In this document: positions 1 to 8,822 of the stretch, one piece after another
How positions within the stretch are numbered: the first letter of the stretch is position 1
Layout of the letters: each line of letters opens with the position of its first letter
Assembly: GCA_021768085.1 (NCBI GenBank)
Contig: JAETOJ010000011.1
Span: 1-64,000, forward strand
Source: Bacillota bacterium
GTDB taxonomy: Bacteria; Bacillota; Clostridia; Oscillospirales; Oscillospiraceae
Direction of reading: 5' to 3'
DNA length: 64,000 nt
Position numbers and translations under genes: made by a program
The notes under the pieces: generated by a model
Database searches by the model: none
What the model was told of the DNA's origin: nothing
What the model saw: only the letters and a program-made list of their open reading frames with translations

Positions 1-81
1 CCCCGGGGCCTTACTGCCCCAACGATTTGAGGCGGGGTCTACTGTGGCTCCAGAGTGCTTTTGGGCGTAGAAATCGGCATC

Positions 82-231
82 ATGAAAAAGGCCGCCCCAC
101 AATCAAAATTTGCACCACTGAAAACAAAGAAAAGATTCTCCCAGGCGCTGATGTGCCAGTGCGCGAATTGCACCACTGTCTCCAAAGAAAAGGCCCATCA
201 GCACATACGAAAAAATATGTGTCTGAAGTGA
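82..231 (+). CDS. small Cys/Lys-rich hypothetical protein (49 aa), possible element cargo
   Basis: Translated by hand: MKKAAPQSKFAPLKTKKRFSQALMCQCANCTTVSKEKAHQHIRKNMCLK*. Cys/His pattern resembles a zinc-binding peptide. No clear SD; below the ORF-track cutoff. Confidence 0.3.
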   Translation: MKKAAPQSKFAPLKTKKRFSQALMCQCANCTTVSKEKAHQHIRKNMCLK

Positions 232-305
232 TAATTCTCTCCGTTCCCACTGGCTATTCCCGACCAGGTGTGGTATGTTGTGTCGCTACGAAGGAGGTGG
301 AGAAA

Positions 306-608
306 ATGCGCAAGACCCTGGAAGATTTCTACTATGGCAACATCGTCCCCTGTGAACGGCAGATGGCGCACGGTTCAGAATTGAAGAAGGCGGCAGACCG
401 TATCGCCCACTATGAGAGCCAGCTCACAGAACAGCTCAATGAAACCCAGCAGGCAGTTCTCGCAAAACTCATCAGGTCGCAGCACGAGATCGACAGCATC
501 ACAGCCGTGGAAAATTTTATCCTGGGCTTCCGGCTGGGAGTTCGCATGATGGCTGAGTGCATGGACGATCACGACGGCGACACTTGGGAGGTGACCGACA
601 GTGGCTAA
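306..608 (+). CDS. DUF6809-like small protein encoded next to integrase
   Basis: MRKTLEDFYYGNIVPCERQ... from an ATG preceded by GGAGGTGGAG; overlaps the integrase start by 8 bp. Family assignment is from memory of the N-terminal pattern. Confidence 0.65.
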   Translation: MRKTLEDFYYGNIVPCERQMAHGSELKKAADRIAHYESQLTEQLNETQQAVLAKLIRSQHEIDSITAVENFILGFRLGVRMMAECMDDHDGDTWEVTDSG

Positions 609-1755
609 GAAGCGGGCCAACGGCGAAGGGAGCCTTCGGAAACGCTCCGATGGCCGCTGGGAAGGACGCTACACAGCAGGCCATGACCCGGAAACAGGAA
701 AAGCGATCTACAAAAACGTACTGGCGAAAACCCAGAAGGAGTGCAAGGAAAAGCTGTCGGCGGCACTGGAACAGGCCGGAAAAGTCGATGCCAGCAAAAC
801 GGGCCAATTCACAGTGGGTCAATGGGCGGAAACCTGGTTCGAGAACTACGCCAAGCCCTCCATCCGGGAGACCACCGCAGCCTACTACAAGAACTACATC
901 GACAAACATATCGTGCCCAACATCGGAAAAATCAAGCTCAATAAGCTGACTACGCTGGACATTCAGAAGTTCTACAACAAAGCCAAAACAAAAGGCCGAG
1001 TCAAACGGTACGAAGGTATGAAGGATCTCAGTTTGAGCGCCAAGACCATCCGGGGCCTCCACGCCATGCTCCGACAGTGTCTCGACCAGGCAGTGCAGGA
1101 GCGGCTGATCCCCTACAACCCCGCCGCAGGGTGTAAACTGCCGCCCAAGGAGAAGAAAGAGATGCACACCCTTCCGGCAGAGAAAATCAGCGCCTACCTC
1201 GCCGCCGCCGAGGAACACGGCGTACTCCCGATGTTTTACCTGGAGCTGACCACAGGGCTGAGAAGGGGAGAGCTGGTAGCCCTTCTCTGGGATGACCTTG
1301 ACCTGGAGGCTCAAACCCTCACCATCTCCAAATCTGCCGGACGGATTAACGGTGAGGTAAAGGTGACCCAGCCCAAGACCGCAAATTCTGTGCGTACCAT
1401 CTTCCTGCCGAGAGAAACGGTGAACCTGCTCGTCCAGGAGCACAGCAAACATCCCAGCAACCCGATCATGTTCCCCTCCCCGGTGACAGGCAGGCTCTAC
1501 GGCCCGGATTGCATCGGGCGGTTGCACAAGAACCTGCTGAAGAAAGCTGGAATCACTGAGAACATCCCCTTCCACGGATTGCGGCATACGTTCGCAACCT
1601 TGGCCATCCAGCAGGGAATAGACGTCAAAACGGTCTCCAGCATCCTGGGGCACTACAGCGCAGGGTTCACCCTTGACACCTACACCCACGTCACCAACGA
1701 AATGCAGCGAGACGCCGCCCAGCGGATGGGCAGTTTCATGGCCCAGGCAGTCTAA
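601..1755 (+). CDS. site-specific tyrosine recombinase/integrase
   Basis: 384 aa, GTG start. N-terminal Arm/AP2-like and SAM-like domains; catalytic motifs TTGLRRGEL, HGLRHTFAT and LGHYSAGFTLDTYTH. Confidence 0.95.
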   Translation: MAKKRANGEGSLRKRSDGRWEGRYTAGHDPETGKAIYKNVLAKTQKECKEKLSAALEQAGKVDASKTGQFTVGQWAETWFENYAKPSIRETTAAYYKNYIDKHIVPNIGKIKLNKLTTLDIQKFYNKAKTKGRVKRYEGMKDLSLSAKTIRGLHAMLRQCLDQAVQERLIPYNPAAGCKLPPKEKKEMHTLPAEKISAYLAAAEEHGVLPMFYLELTTGLRRGELVALLWDDLDLEAQTLTISKSAGRINGEVKVTQPKTANSVRTIFLPRETVNLLVQEHSKHPSNPIMFPSPVTGRLYGPDCIGRLHKNLLKKAGITENIPFHGLRHTFATLAIQQGIDVKTVSSILGHYSAGFTLDTYTHVTNEMQRDAAQRMGSFMAQAV

Positions 1756-1890
1756 AACCCAGAAAAAAGAACGCGGGAGTGCCACATCAAGAGACTGGTA
1801 CTTCCGCAAAATTTTCTGGTATGGGTCTTGTCAGGGTCAAACCAAAAATACGCAAAATCCGAGCAAACAAATCCGCACAAAAAGCAAGCA

Positions 1891-1924
1891 AAATCTCCTG
1901 ATTCAGCCAAGAATCAGGAGATTT
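1891..1924 (-). terminator. intrinsic terminator of the tRNA cluster
   Basis: Perfect 14-bp inverted repeat AAATCTCCTGATTC-agccaa-GAATCAGGAGATTT, followed on the minus strand by TGCTTGCTTTTT. Confidence 0.75.
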
Positions 1925-1925
1925 G

Positions 1926-2002
1926 TGGTCGGAGTGCCGGGATTCGAACCCGGGGCCTCTTGGACCCGAACCAAGCGCGATACCAAACTTCGCCACACCC
2001 CG
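1926..2002 (-). tRNA. tRNA-Pro(CGG)
   Basis: Minus strand CGGGGTG...CTTGG-TTCGGGT-CCAAG...GGTTCGAATCC...CACTCCGACCA. Cloverleaf, encoded CCA, anticodon CGG. Confidence 0.93.
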
Positions 2003-2050
2003 ATATTGAATTAAAAGGCAGAGGGCGGGCCGCAGCCCGCCCTCTCGTTT

Positions 2051-2125
2051 TGGAGGCGCCACCCAGATTTGAACTGGGGCATCAGGATTTTGCAGACCCT
2101 TGCCTTACCACTTGGCTATGGCGCC
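2051..2125 (-). tRNA. tRNA-Cys(GCA)
   Basis: GGCGCCA...loop CTGCAAA...GTTCAAATC...TGGCGCCTCCA. Confidence 0.93.
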
Positions 2126-2140
2126 AGACACTATATTATA

Positions 2141-2174
2141 TTCAAAAAGAAGTGCTTTAGCACTTCTTTTTGAA
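2141..2174 (-). terminator. hairpin between tRNA-Gly and tRNA-Cys
   Basis: Perfect 15-bp inverted repeat TTCAAAAAGAAGTGC-TTTA-GCACTTCTTTTTGAA. Confidence 0.6.
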
Positions 2175-2181
2175 ATTTTTC

Positions 2182-2257
2182 TGGAGCGAGTGACGAGGCT
2201 CGAACTCGCTACCTCCACCTTGGCAAGGTGGCGCTCTACCAGATGAGCTACACTCGC
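2182..2257 (-). tRNA. tRNA-Gly(GCC)
   Basis: GCGAGTG...CCACC-TTGCCAA-GGTGG...GTTCGAGCC...CACTCGCTCCA. Confidence 0.93.
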
Positions 2258-2260
2258 ATA

Positions 2261-2336
<76 letters not shown>

Positions 2337-2350
2337 ATAGAAAAGAGAAA

Positions 2351-2427
<77 letters not shown>

Positions 2428-2435
2428 ACAAAATG

Positions 2436-2511
2436 TGGTGGGAACAACAGGGCTCGAACCTGTGACCCCTTGCTTGTAAGGCAAGTGCTCTCCCAGCTGA
2501 GCTATGCTCCC
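2436..2511 (-). tRNA. tRNA-Val(TAC)
   Basis: GGGAGCA...CTTGC-CTTACAA-GCAAG...GTTCGAGCC...TGTTCCCACCA. Confidence 0.93.
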
Positions 2512-2638
2512 CAATCATTCTTCCATTCGTCAGACGGCGAAAGCAATTATACCAAACAAAGTGGAGCCTGTCAAGAACAAAATGAAAAATTCTGGCTTTA
2601 ATCGTCTAATTGGCTGCTCCATAGAAATTGGGGCCTGC

Positions 2639-3097
2639 TTACCGTAGATCTACCCGGAACGTCCTGCCGCATACCGTCACCACAGCGTATCCCGGGCGGT
2701 TGTTCACCCCGCCCGCCGTCCCCGGGTTTAGCAGCCATATACCGCCCTCTGGCTGGCTCAGCGCCTGGTGGGTGTGGCCAAAGCACACCACCGCTGCCCC
2801 CTGGCGCTTTCCCTCCTCCACCAGCCGATCTGTGCCCTGCTTGGCGTAGAAGCGGTGACCGTGGGCCAGGAAAAACCGCACACCCTCTGCCTCCACCAGC
2901 AGCTCGTCCGGCCCGATGCAGAGATCGCAATTTCCACGCACCATATCCATAGGTAAGTCCGGGTAGACGTCTGCCAGGGCCTGGCCGTCCCGGTAGTTGT
3001 CCCCCAGGAAAAATACCCGCTGGGGCTGTTCCTTTTCCATGGCGTCCAGCATCAGGCTCAGCCGCCCGTGAGAATCGGAAAAAACTAAAATCTTCAT
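2639..3097 (-). CDS. YfcE/MJ0936-family metallophosphodiesterase
   Basis: MKILVFSDSHGR, FLGDNYRD, VRGNCD, LAHGHRF, FGHTHQ, NPGTAG motifs. Confidence 0.9.
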   Translation of the reverse strand: MKILVFSDSHGRLSLMLDAMEKEQPQRVFFLGDNYRDGQALADVYPDLPMDMVRGNCDLCIGPDELLVEAEGVRFFLAHGHRFYAKQGTDRLVEEGKRQGAAVVCFGHTHQALSQPEGGIWLLNPGTAGGVNNRPGYAVVTVCGRTFRVDLR

Positions 3098-3152
3098 GGG
3101 GTTCACCATTCCTTTCCCCGCACATATACTGGGAATGATTGGAGGGAGTCCT

Positions 3153-3413
3153 ATGCCGAATTTTGACGAACTGATCAAAGGAAAAGAGGCGGCCCGCCTC
3201 ATGAGCGACAAGGGCAAGCTGGAGCAGCTCCGGGACGCGCCAGAGACTCAGCAGATCTTTTCCATGTTGAGCCGCACCACCGGCGATCTGGAGTCCGCCG
3301 CGGAACGGGCCGCCAAGGGAGACGCTGCCCAGCTCACTGAGGCCATCCGCCAGCTTATGCGGGATCCGGAAGGGGCCCGGCTCATCCAGAAGATGAAGGA
3401 TAGTTTACACTAA
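3153..3413 (+). CDS. hypothetical small protein (86 aa), gene 1 of small-protein cassette
   Basis: MPNFDELIKGKEAARLMSDKGKLEQLRDAPETQQIFSML...; GGAGGGAG SD; followed closely by two co-oriented ORFs. Confidence 0.75.
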   Translation: MPNFDELIKGKEAARLMSDKGKLEQLRDAPETQQIFSMLSRTTGDLESAAERAAKGDAAQLTEAIRQLMRDPEGARLIQKMKDSLH

Positions 3414-3437
3414 TTCACAGGTTAGGAGGGGGAAGCC

Positions 3438-3917
3438 GTGAGCGAATTAGAAGAAAAACTGGAGGGCATCCTCGGCAACCCCCAGGCCATGGCCCAGATC
3501 ATGTCCCTGGCTCAGTCGCTGAACGGGGGTGGCAGCCCGCCTGCCGCCGGGGCAGGGGAGACGTCACAGCCCCAGGAGCAGGTCCAAACGCAGGCACAGA
3601 GCCCCGCTCCTCCTCCGGTGCCCCCCGCGTCTGGAGGCTCCGGGGACGGGCTGGGCAGCCTGCTGGGGGGCCTTGGCTCCCTGGATCCCAAGCTGCTGTC
3701 TGCCGCCGCGGGCCTCATCGGCCAATTCAACAGCGGCGCGGATGATCAGCGGGTGGCCCTGCTCACCGCCCTGCGCCCCTTTGTGAAGGAGCAGCGTTAC
3801 GCCAAGCTGGACAAGGCCATCCAGATCGCCAAGCTGTCCCGGCTGATCCGCTCCGGCCTGGAGCTGTTCCGAGCCCAGCGGGAGAGCAACCGCGGGGAGG
3901 AGGACGGCCATGTATAA
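3438..3917 (+). CDS. hypothetical protein with Pro/Gly-rich linker, gene 2 of cassette
   Basis: MSELEEKLEGILGNPQAMAQIMSLAQSL..., Pro/Gln linker, helical C-terminal domain; AGGAGGGGG SD; overlaps next ORF. Confidence 0.75.
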   Translation: MSELEEKLEGILGNPQAMAQIMSLAQSLNGGGSPPAAGAGETSQPQEQVQTQAQSPAPPPVPPASGGSGDGLGSLLGGLGSLDPKLLSAAAGLIGQFNSGADDQRVALLTALRPFVKEQRYAKLDKAIQIAKLSRLIRSGLELFRAQRESNRGEEDGHV

Positions 3918-4287
3918 CCAATACCTGGACGGCAGCGACTTTGTCCTGCTGGATCCCGAGCCCCAGGCCCAACCATCCAGCCGCCACGCGCAGGGGCCCA
4001 GCCGCCCCGGCCCGGGGCCGTCCCACCGACCAATGCCCCAGTCCGGCCCCCGGCCCCAACCAAAAAACGACCTGATGGGTGAGATCACCGGTGGGCTGGG
4101 CCAGCTGCTGGACGGGGTGCTGAAGCATTTTTCTCTGGAAAACTTCGATACCGGCGACATCCTGCTGGTGTTGATCATCCTGTTTCTCTATCTGGAGGGG
4201 GACAATTTGGAGCTGGTGATCACCCTGGGTCTTATGCTGCTACTGGGCCTGGGGGATGACAAGCCCAAGGAAAAGGAGGAGTCCTGA
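3910..4287 (+). CDS. hypothetical membrane-associated protein, gene 3 of cassette
   Basis: MYNQYLDGSDFVLLDPEP..., proline-rich middle, hydrophobic C-terminal segments ILLVLIILFLYLEGDNLELVITLGLMLLLGLG. Confidence 0.72.
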   Translation: MYNQYLDGSDFVLLDPEPQAQPSSRHAQGPSRPGPGPSHRPMPQSGPRPQPKNDLMGEITGGLGQLLDGVLKHFSLENFDTGDILLVLIILFLYLEGDNLELVITLGLMLLLGLGDDKPKEKEES

Positions 4288-5052
4288 TCACCGCCCCGGC
4301 GTGTAAAGTTGGGTTCCGTCCGGGAGGGTAAAAATGCCCGCCGGCTGATCCAAGGGGCTCACCACCTGCTGGGAGGACATGGCGTACACCAGCTCGCCGT
4401 CCTTTTCCGTCTCCGCTGCCATCAGCAGGCCGCTGGTTTCCGAGATCCAGTACCGCTCCACATAGCCCAGCTCCGGGGAGCTCGCCTCCACAAAGACACA
4501 GGGCAGGCCGTCCCGTTCCACGTAGCCCGCGGCGGTGATCTGCTCCCTGTCCAGCGCCAGCACATCCTCATAGGTGGGCAGGCGCTGGATCAGATCGGCG
4601 GACAAGTCCTCCGCCGGGCCCTCATACACCGCGCTCTCCCGGTCGTACCACAGCCACAGCCGGCCGTCCCCCAGGATGGCGTGCTCCACCCGACCGGAGG
4701 CCAAGGCCACATCTGTCCGGCTCCAGCCCCCGTCTGCCCAGATCTGGGCGGAGGCGGTGCCCACCGGCTGTCCCGCGTCAAAATACTGGACGGTCACCGT
4801 CCGGCTGTAGCTCTCGTACCGGGTCAGGGAGGCGATGAGGCTCTGCACTGTCCGGGTGGACACCTCCACCATCAGCCCGCCCTGCCCGCTGCTTGGTTCC
4901 GCGCTGGGATCCAGGCTGGCGGTGGCGTCCGGGTTGGCCAGCTCCAGCTTGGGAGTGGGGGCGAACAAATTCATGGAAAAGCTGTAAAGCACCGCCGCCA
5001 GCACCACCAGGATGATCACCACCGCCAGGATGGTGCGCTTTCGCTCCTCCAC
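4288..5052 (-). CDS. membrane-anchored hypothetical protein, possibly LolA/GerS-like fold
   Basis: N-terminal TM (RTILAVVIILVVLAAVLYSF) then a beta-rich ectodomain (...DGRLWLWYDRESAVYEGPAEDL...); fold is a guess. Confidence 0.7.
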   Translation of the reverse strand: MEERKRTILAVVIILVVLAAVLYSFSMNLFAPTPKLELANPDATASLDPSAEPSSGQGGLMVEVSTRTVQSLIASLTRYESYSRTVTVQYFDAGQPVGTASAQIWADGGWSRTDVALASGRVEHAILGDGRLWLWYDRESAVYEGPAEDLSADLIQRLPTYEDVLALDREQITAAGYVERDGLPCVFVEASSPELGYVERYWISETSGLLMAAETEKDGELVYAMSSQQVVSPLDQPAGIFTLPDGTQLYTPGR

Positions 5053-5085
5053 ACAAAGGCCCCCTTTCCCGCCGCCGGCCTCCGG

Positions 5086-6240
5086 TCAGCGGCTTTGAAA
5101 TGTCTCCGGCGGACGGCTGGATCGGCCGAAGTAGTACAAAATGGCGTCGGCGATCCGACGGCAGGCCGTCCCATCCCCGTAGGGATTGACGGCGTGAGCC
5201 ATCCCAGCATAGGCCGCCGGGGACTCAATCAGCTCCGACGCCAGGTTGAAAATATCCGTCTCTCGGGTGCCCGCGATGCGAACTGTCCCCGCCGCCACCG
5301 CCTCGGGCCGCTCCGTCTCCCGGCGCAGGACAAGCACCGGCTTGCCCAGGGCGGGGGCCTCCTCCTGGAGGCCGCCGGAGTCGGTGAGCACCAGATAGCT
5401 CCGGGCCATCAGGTTGTGCATCTCGTCGGCGGTGAGGGGATCCACCAGATGGACGTTGTCCAGCCCCTCCAGCCGGCTCCGGGCTGCCTTCTGCACCACC
5501 GGAGACAGGTGCACCGGGTACACCAGCTCAATCTGCTCCGCATAGGTGAGAGCCAGTCGCCGCAGGGCCGCCATGATCTGTGCCATGGGCTCGCCATAAT
5601 TTTCCCGGCGGTGGCAGGTGACCACAATCACCTTTTTGCCCTGATAGTCCAGCCGGTTCAGTTCCTCGGTGGTGAACCGGAAGTCGTCTCGCACAGTGGT
5701 GCCCAGGGCGTCAATGACGGTGTTTCCGGTGACAAATACACCTTTCGTCACCCCTTCCACCGCCAGGTTGCGGCGGTTGCTCTCGGTGGGGCAGAAGTGG
5801 AGATCCGCCAGCCGGCCCACCATGGAGCGGTTCATTTCCTCCGGGAAGGGGGAATACTTGTCCCCGGTGCGCAGGCCGGCCTCCACGTGGCCGATGGAGA
5901 TCTGCTGGTAGAAGGCGGCCAGCGCTCCGGCAAAGGTGGTGGAGGTGTCGCCGTGCACCAACACCAGGTCGGGCCGCACCTGCTGGAACACGGTTTCCAG
6001 CCCCAGCAGGCACTTGGAGGTAATGGTGGACAGGCTCTGCTTGGCCTCCATGATATCCAGGTCGAATTCCGGCTTGATCTGGAAGATGTCCAGCACCGTG
6101 TCCAGCATCTGCCGGTGCTGGGCGGTGACACAGCAATAGCTCTCAAATTCCGGGCGGCGCTCCAGCTCCTTCACCAGGGGGGCCATCTTGATGGCCTCGG
6201 GCCGGGTGCCGAAAATCGTCATCACCTTCAGCTTATCCAT
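5086..6240 (-). CDS. wecB: UDP-N-acetylglucosamine 2-epimerase (non-hydrolysing)
   Basis: MTIFGTRPEAIKMAPLV, VHGDTSTT, GHVEAGLRTGD, PFPEEMNR, LTDSGGLQEEAP, LRRETERPE motifs. Confidence 0.96.
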   Translation of the reverse strand: MDKLKVMTIFGTRPEAIKMAPLVKELERRPEFESYCCVTAQHRQMLDTVLDIFQIKPEFDLDIMEAKQSLSTITSKCLLGLETVFQQVRPDLVLVHGDTSTTFAGALAAFYQQISIGHVEAGLRTGDKYSPFPEEMNRSMVGRLADLHFCPTESNRRNLAVEGVTKGVFVTGNTVIDALGTTVRDDFRFTTEELNRLDYQGKKVIVVTCHRRENYGEPMAQIMAALRRLALTYAEQIELVYPVHLSPVVQKAARSRLEGLDNVHLVDPLTADEMHNLMARSYLVLTDSGGLQEEAPALGKPVLVLRRETERPEAVAAGTVRIAGTRETDIFNLASELIESPAAYAGMAHAVNPYGDGTACRRIADAILYYFGRSSRPPETFQSR

Positions 6241-7360
6241 CCCGCTTGTCCTCCCCCTGTTCTCCTGAGCCGTCCTTCTTGTCGGGTTCGTCCCCCTCCC
6301 CGGAGGGCCCCACCAGGAACACCCGCCACGCCACGGCCACCGCCACCCCCATGGCCACCAGGAACAGCATGGCCCGGGCGGCGCCCCCGGTGGTGAGCAC
6401 CACGGCGGACAGGCCCAGAATGGCGGAGATCACATACAGCACCCCCACCGCCTGCTTTTGGGAGAAGCCCATGTCGATGAGCCGGTGGTGGACGTGGCCC
6501 CGGTCGGGCTGCATGGGGCTCTGCCCGTGGGACACCCGGCGCACCACCGCGAAACACACGTCAAAAATCGGCAGGCCCAGCATGAGAAAGGGCACCACGA
6601 AGGAGATGATGGTGTACTGCTTGAACATCCCGTTCACCGACACCGTGGCCATAATGAAGCCCAAAAAGGTGGAGCCGGTGTCCCCCATGAAGATCTTGGC
6701 GGGGTTGAAGTTATAGGGGAGAAAGCCGATACAGGCCCCCACCAGCGCCGCCATCATTACCTCCACGTCCAGCTGCTCGCTGACCAGCCGGGCGATGATG
6801 AGCATGGTGGCCGAGCTGATGGTGGACACGCCGCAGGCCAGCCCGTCCAGCCCGTCGATGAGGTTGACGGCGTTGGTGATGGCCACGATCCAGATTACCG
6901 TGATGGGGTAGGACAGCCAGCCCAGCTGCCACACCTCGTTGGCGCTGAAGATGTTGGGGTTGGACAGCACCTCAATGCGGTTGCCCGCCATCACGGCGAT
7001 GAGGGCAGCCACGATCTGCACCAGAAATTTGGGCTTGGCGGGCAGGGCATACTTGTCATCCAGCACGCCCAGCACCACGATGATCACCGCCCCCAGCAGC
7101 ATCCCTTTTTTCTCGGTGTCCAGGGGGACGAACACCAGCACCGCCGCCAGAAAGCCGAAGAAGATGGCCAGCCCGCCCATGCGGGGGATAGGGTGATCGT
7201 GCATCCGGCGGCCGTCCTTGGGCACGTCCACCGCCCCATACTTCACGGACAGCACCTTGACCAGCGGCGTGAACACGCAGGATATGATCGCCGCCGTCAG
7301 CAGCGCCAGCAGCACATACCAGATGTCCTGTGATGCAAGGATTCTCCCTAAATCATTCAA
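6233..7360 (-). CDS. MraY-family undecaprenyl-phosphate sugar-1-phosphate transferase (WecA/TagO-like)
   Basis: Multi-TM; DHPIPRMGGLAIF, NAVNLIDGLDGLA, NFNPAKIFMGDTGSTFLGF, HVHHRLID motifs; overlaps wecB by 8 bp. Confidence 0.93.
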   Translation of the reverse strand: MNDLGRILASQDIWYVLLALLTAAIISCVFTPLVKVLSVKYGAVDVPKDGRRMHDHPIPRMGGLAIFFGFLAAVLVFVPLDTEKKGMLLGAVIIVVLGVLDDKYALPAKPKFLVQIVAALIAVMAGNRIEVLSNPNIFSANEVWQLGWLSYPITVIWIVAITNAVNLIDGLDGLACGVSTISSATMLIIARLVSEQLDVEVMMAALVGACIGFLPYNFNPAKIFMGDTGSTFLGFIMATVSVNGMFKQYTIISFVVPFLMLGLPIFDVCFAVVRRVSHGQSPMQPDRGHVHHRLIDMGFSQKQAVGVLYVISAILGLSAVVLTTGGAARAMLFLVAMGVAVAVAWRVFLVGPSGEGDEPDKKDGSGEQGEDKRDG

Positions 7361-7401
7361 GTGAATTTCGCTCCTTTACCCAGCGTCTTTCTCTCTCCCG
7401 C

Positions 7402-8406
7402 TCACCGGGGTAAAAAGCCCACCTTTTTGTAGACCTTGCGCAGGGTCTTGTTGGCAATATACTCCGCCTTCTCCACCCCGGCCCGGTAGACGCCCTCCAG
7501 GTACGCCTTATCCGCCAGCAGCCGCTCCGTCTCCTCCCGGATGGGCCGCAGGGTCTCGATGACTGCCTCGCCCACGGCAGGCTTGAATTTGCCATAGCCC
7601 TGGCCGTCGAATTCCCGCTCGATCTCCTCATAGCTCTTGCCGGTGGCGGAGGCGTAGATCTGCATCAGGTTGGACACCCCGGGCTTGGCCGCCGGGTCAT
7701 AGCGTACACAGTGCTCGACGTCGCTATCGGTGATGGCCCGCTTGAACTTCCGGGCGATGTCCTCCGGCTTCTCCATCAGGAACACGCAGCCCTCGGGCTG
7801 GGATTTGCTCATCTTGCTGTCCGGGGTGGACAGGCTCATGATCCGGGCCCCCACCTTGGCGATGTAGGGCTCGGGCACCTTGAGCACGTCGCCGTACACG
7901 CCGTTGAAGCGGTTGGCGATGTCCCGGCAGATCTCCACGTGCTGCTTCTGATCCTCCCCCACGGGGACAAAATCCGGCTGATAGAGCAGGATATCCGCCG
8001 CCATCAGCACCGGGTAGGTGAACAACCCCGCGTTGATGTTATCGGCGTTCCGGGCGGACTTGTCCTTGAACTGGGTCATGCGGGACAGTTCGCCAAACAT
8101 GGCGTAGCAATCCAGCACCCAGGCCAGCTGGCTGTGGGCGGGGACGTGGGACTGGATGAACAGCACGCACTTGTCCGGATCCAGCCCGCAGGCGATGTAG
8201 TTGGCCAGCAGCGTCAGCACCCGGCGGCGCAGCTGGGCCGGATCCTGCCGCACAGTGATGGTATGCAGATCCGCCAGAAAGAAATAGCAGTCGTATTCGT
8301 CAATCATCTCGGGCCAGTGGCGCAGCGGCCCCAGGTAGTTTCCCAGATGCAGCTCACCGCTGGGCTGGATGCCGGAGAGCATCACTTTCTTTTCTTGGTT
8401 TTCCAT
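7402..8406 (-). CDS. trpS: tryptophan--tRNA ligase
   Basis: SGIQPSGELHLGNYLGPLRHW, DLHTITV, MAADILLYQPDFVPVGEDQKQHVE, KMSKS motifs. Confidence 0.97.
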   Translation of the reverse strand: MENQEKKVMLSGIQPSGELHLGNYLGPLRHWPEMIDEYDCYFFLADLHTITVRQDPAQLRRRVLTLLANYIACGLDPDKCVLFIQSHVPAHSQLAWVLDCYAMFGELSRMTQFKDKSARNADNINAGLFTYPVLMAADILLYQPDFVPVGEDQKQHVEICRDIANRFNGVYGDVLKVPEPYIAKVGARIMSLSTPDSKMSKSQPEGCVFLMEKPEDIARKFKRAITDSDVEHCVRYDPAAKPGVSNLMQIYASATGKSYEEIEREFDGQGYGKFKPAVGEAVIETLRPIREETERLLADKAYLEGVYRAGVEKAEYIANKTLRKVYKKVGFLPR

Positions 8407-8427
8407 ATCAGCTCACGCCTTTCCTTC

Positions 8428-8796
8428 TTACTCGCCTTGGGCCGTCAGGTACTGGGACACGTCTACCGGCTTGGCGTCCGACCACAGCCGCTCCAGGTCG
8501 TAAAATGCCCGGCCCTCCTCGGTAAACACGTGCACCACCACCGCGGAATAGTCCAGCAGCGTCCACTGGCCCCCCCGGTGCCCCTCGATGTGGTGGGGTT
8601 CCTCGCCCGCCTGGGACAGGGACTCCTCCACCGCCTCCGCCAGCGCCCGCACCTGGGTGTTGGACGTGCCGGTGCAGAGGATAAAATAGTCCGCCAGGGT
8701 AGTCTGATCGGCGGTATACAATACCTTGAGATCCTTGCCCTTCTTGTCGTCCAGCGCCTTCACGGCCACGGCGATGATCTCTTTCGGATTCAGCAT
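8428..8796 (-). CDS. rsfS: ribosome silencing factor
   Basis: MLNPKEIIAVAVKALDDKKGKDLKVL...TTLADYFILCTGTSNTQVRALAEAVEE...GHRGGQWTLLDYSAVVVHVFTEEGRAFYDLERLW. Confidence 0.95.
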   Translation of the reverse strand: MLNPKEIIAVAVKALDDKKGKDLKVLYTADQTTLADYFILCTGTSNTQVRALAEAVEESLSQAGEEPHHIEGHRGGQWTLLDYSAVVVHVFTEEGRAFYDLERLWSDAKPVDVSQYLTAQGE

Positions 8797-8822
8797 ATGA
8801 TCGTCTCCTTTGATCTGTAAAT

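Noticed and set aside
2141-2174. Hairpin in the tRNA cluster as a mobile-element terminus
   Set aside because: A-rich/T-rich flanks and location fit a terminator or tRNA-processing hairpin; no second copy or target-site duplication seen.
4309-6396. 695-aa plus-strand ORF spanning two minus-strand genes
   Set aside because: Shadow of wecB and neighbour; repetitive H/Q/G composition and no start signals.
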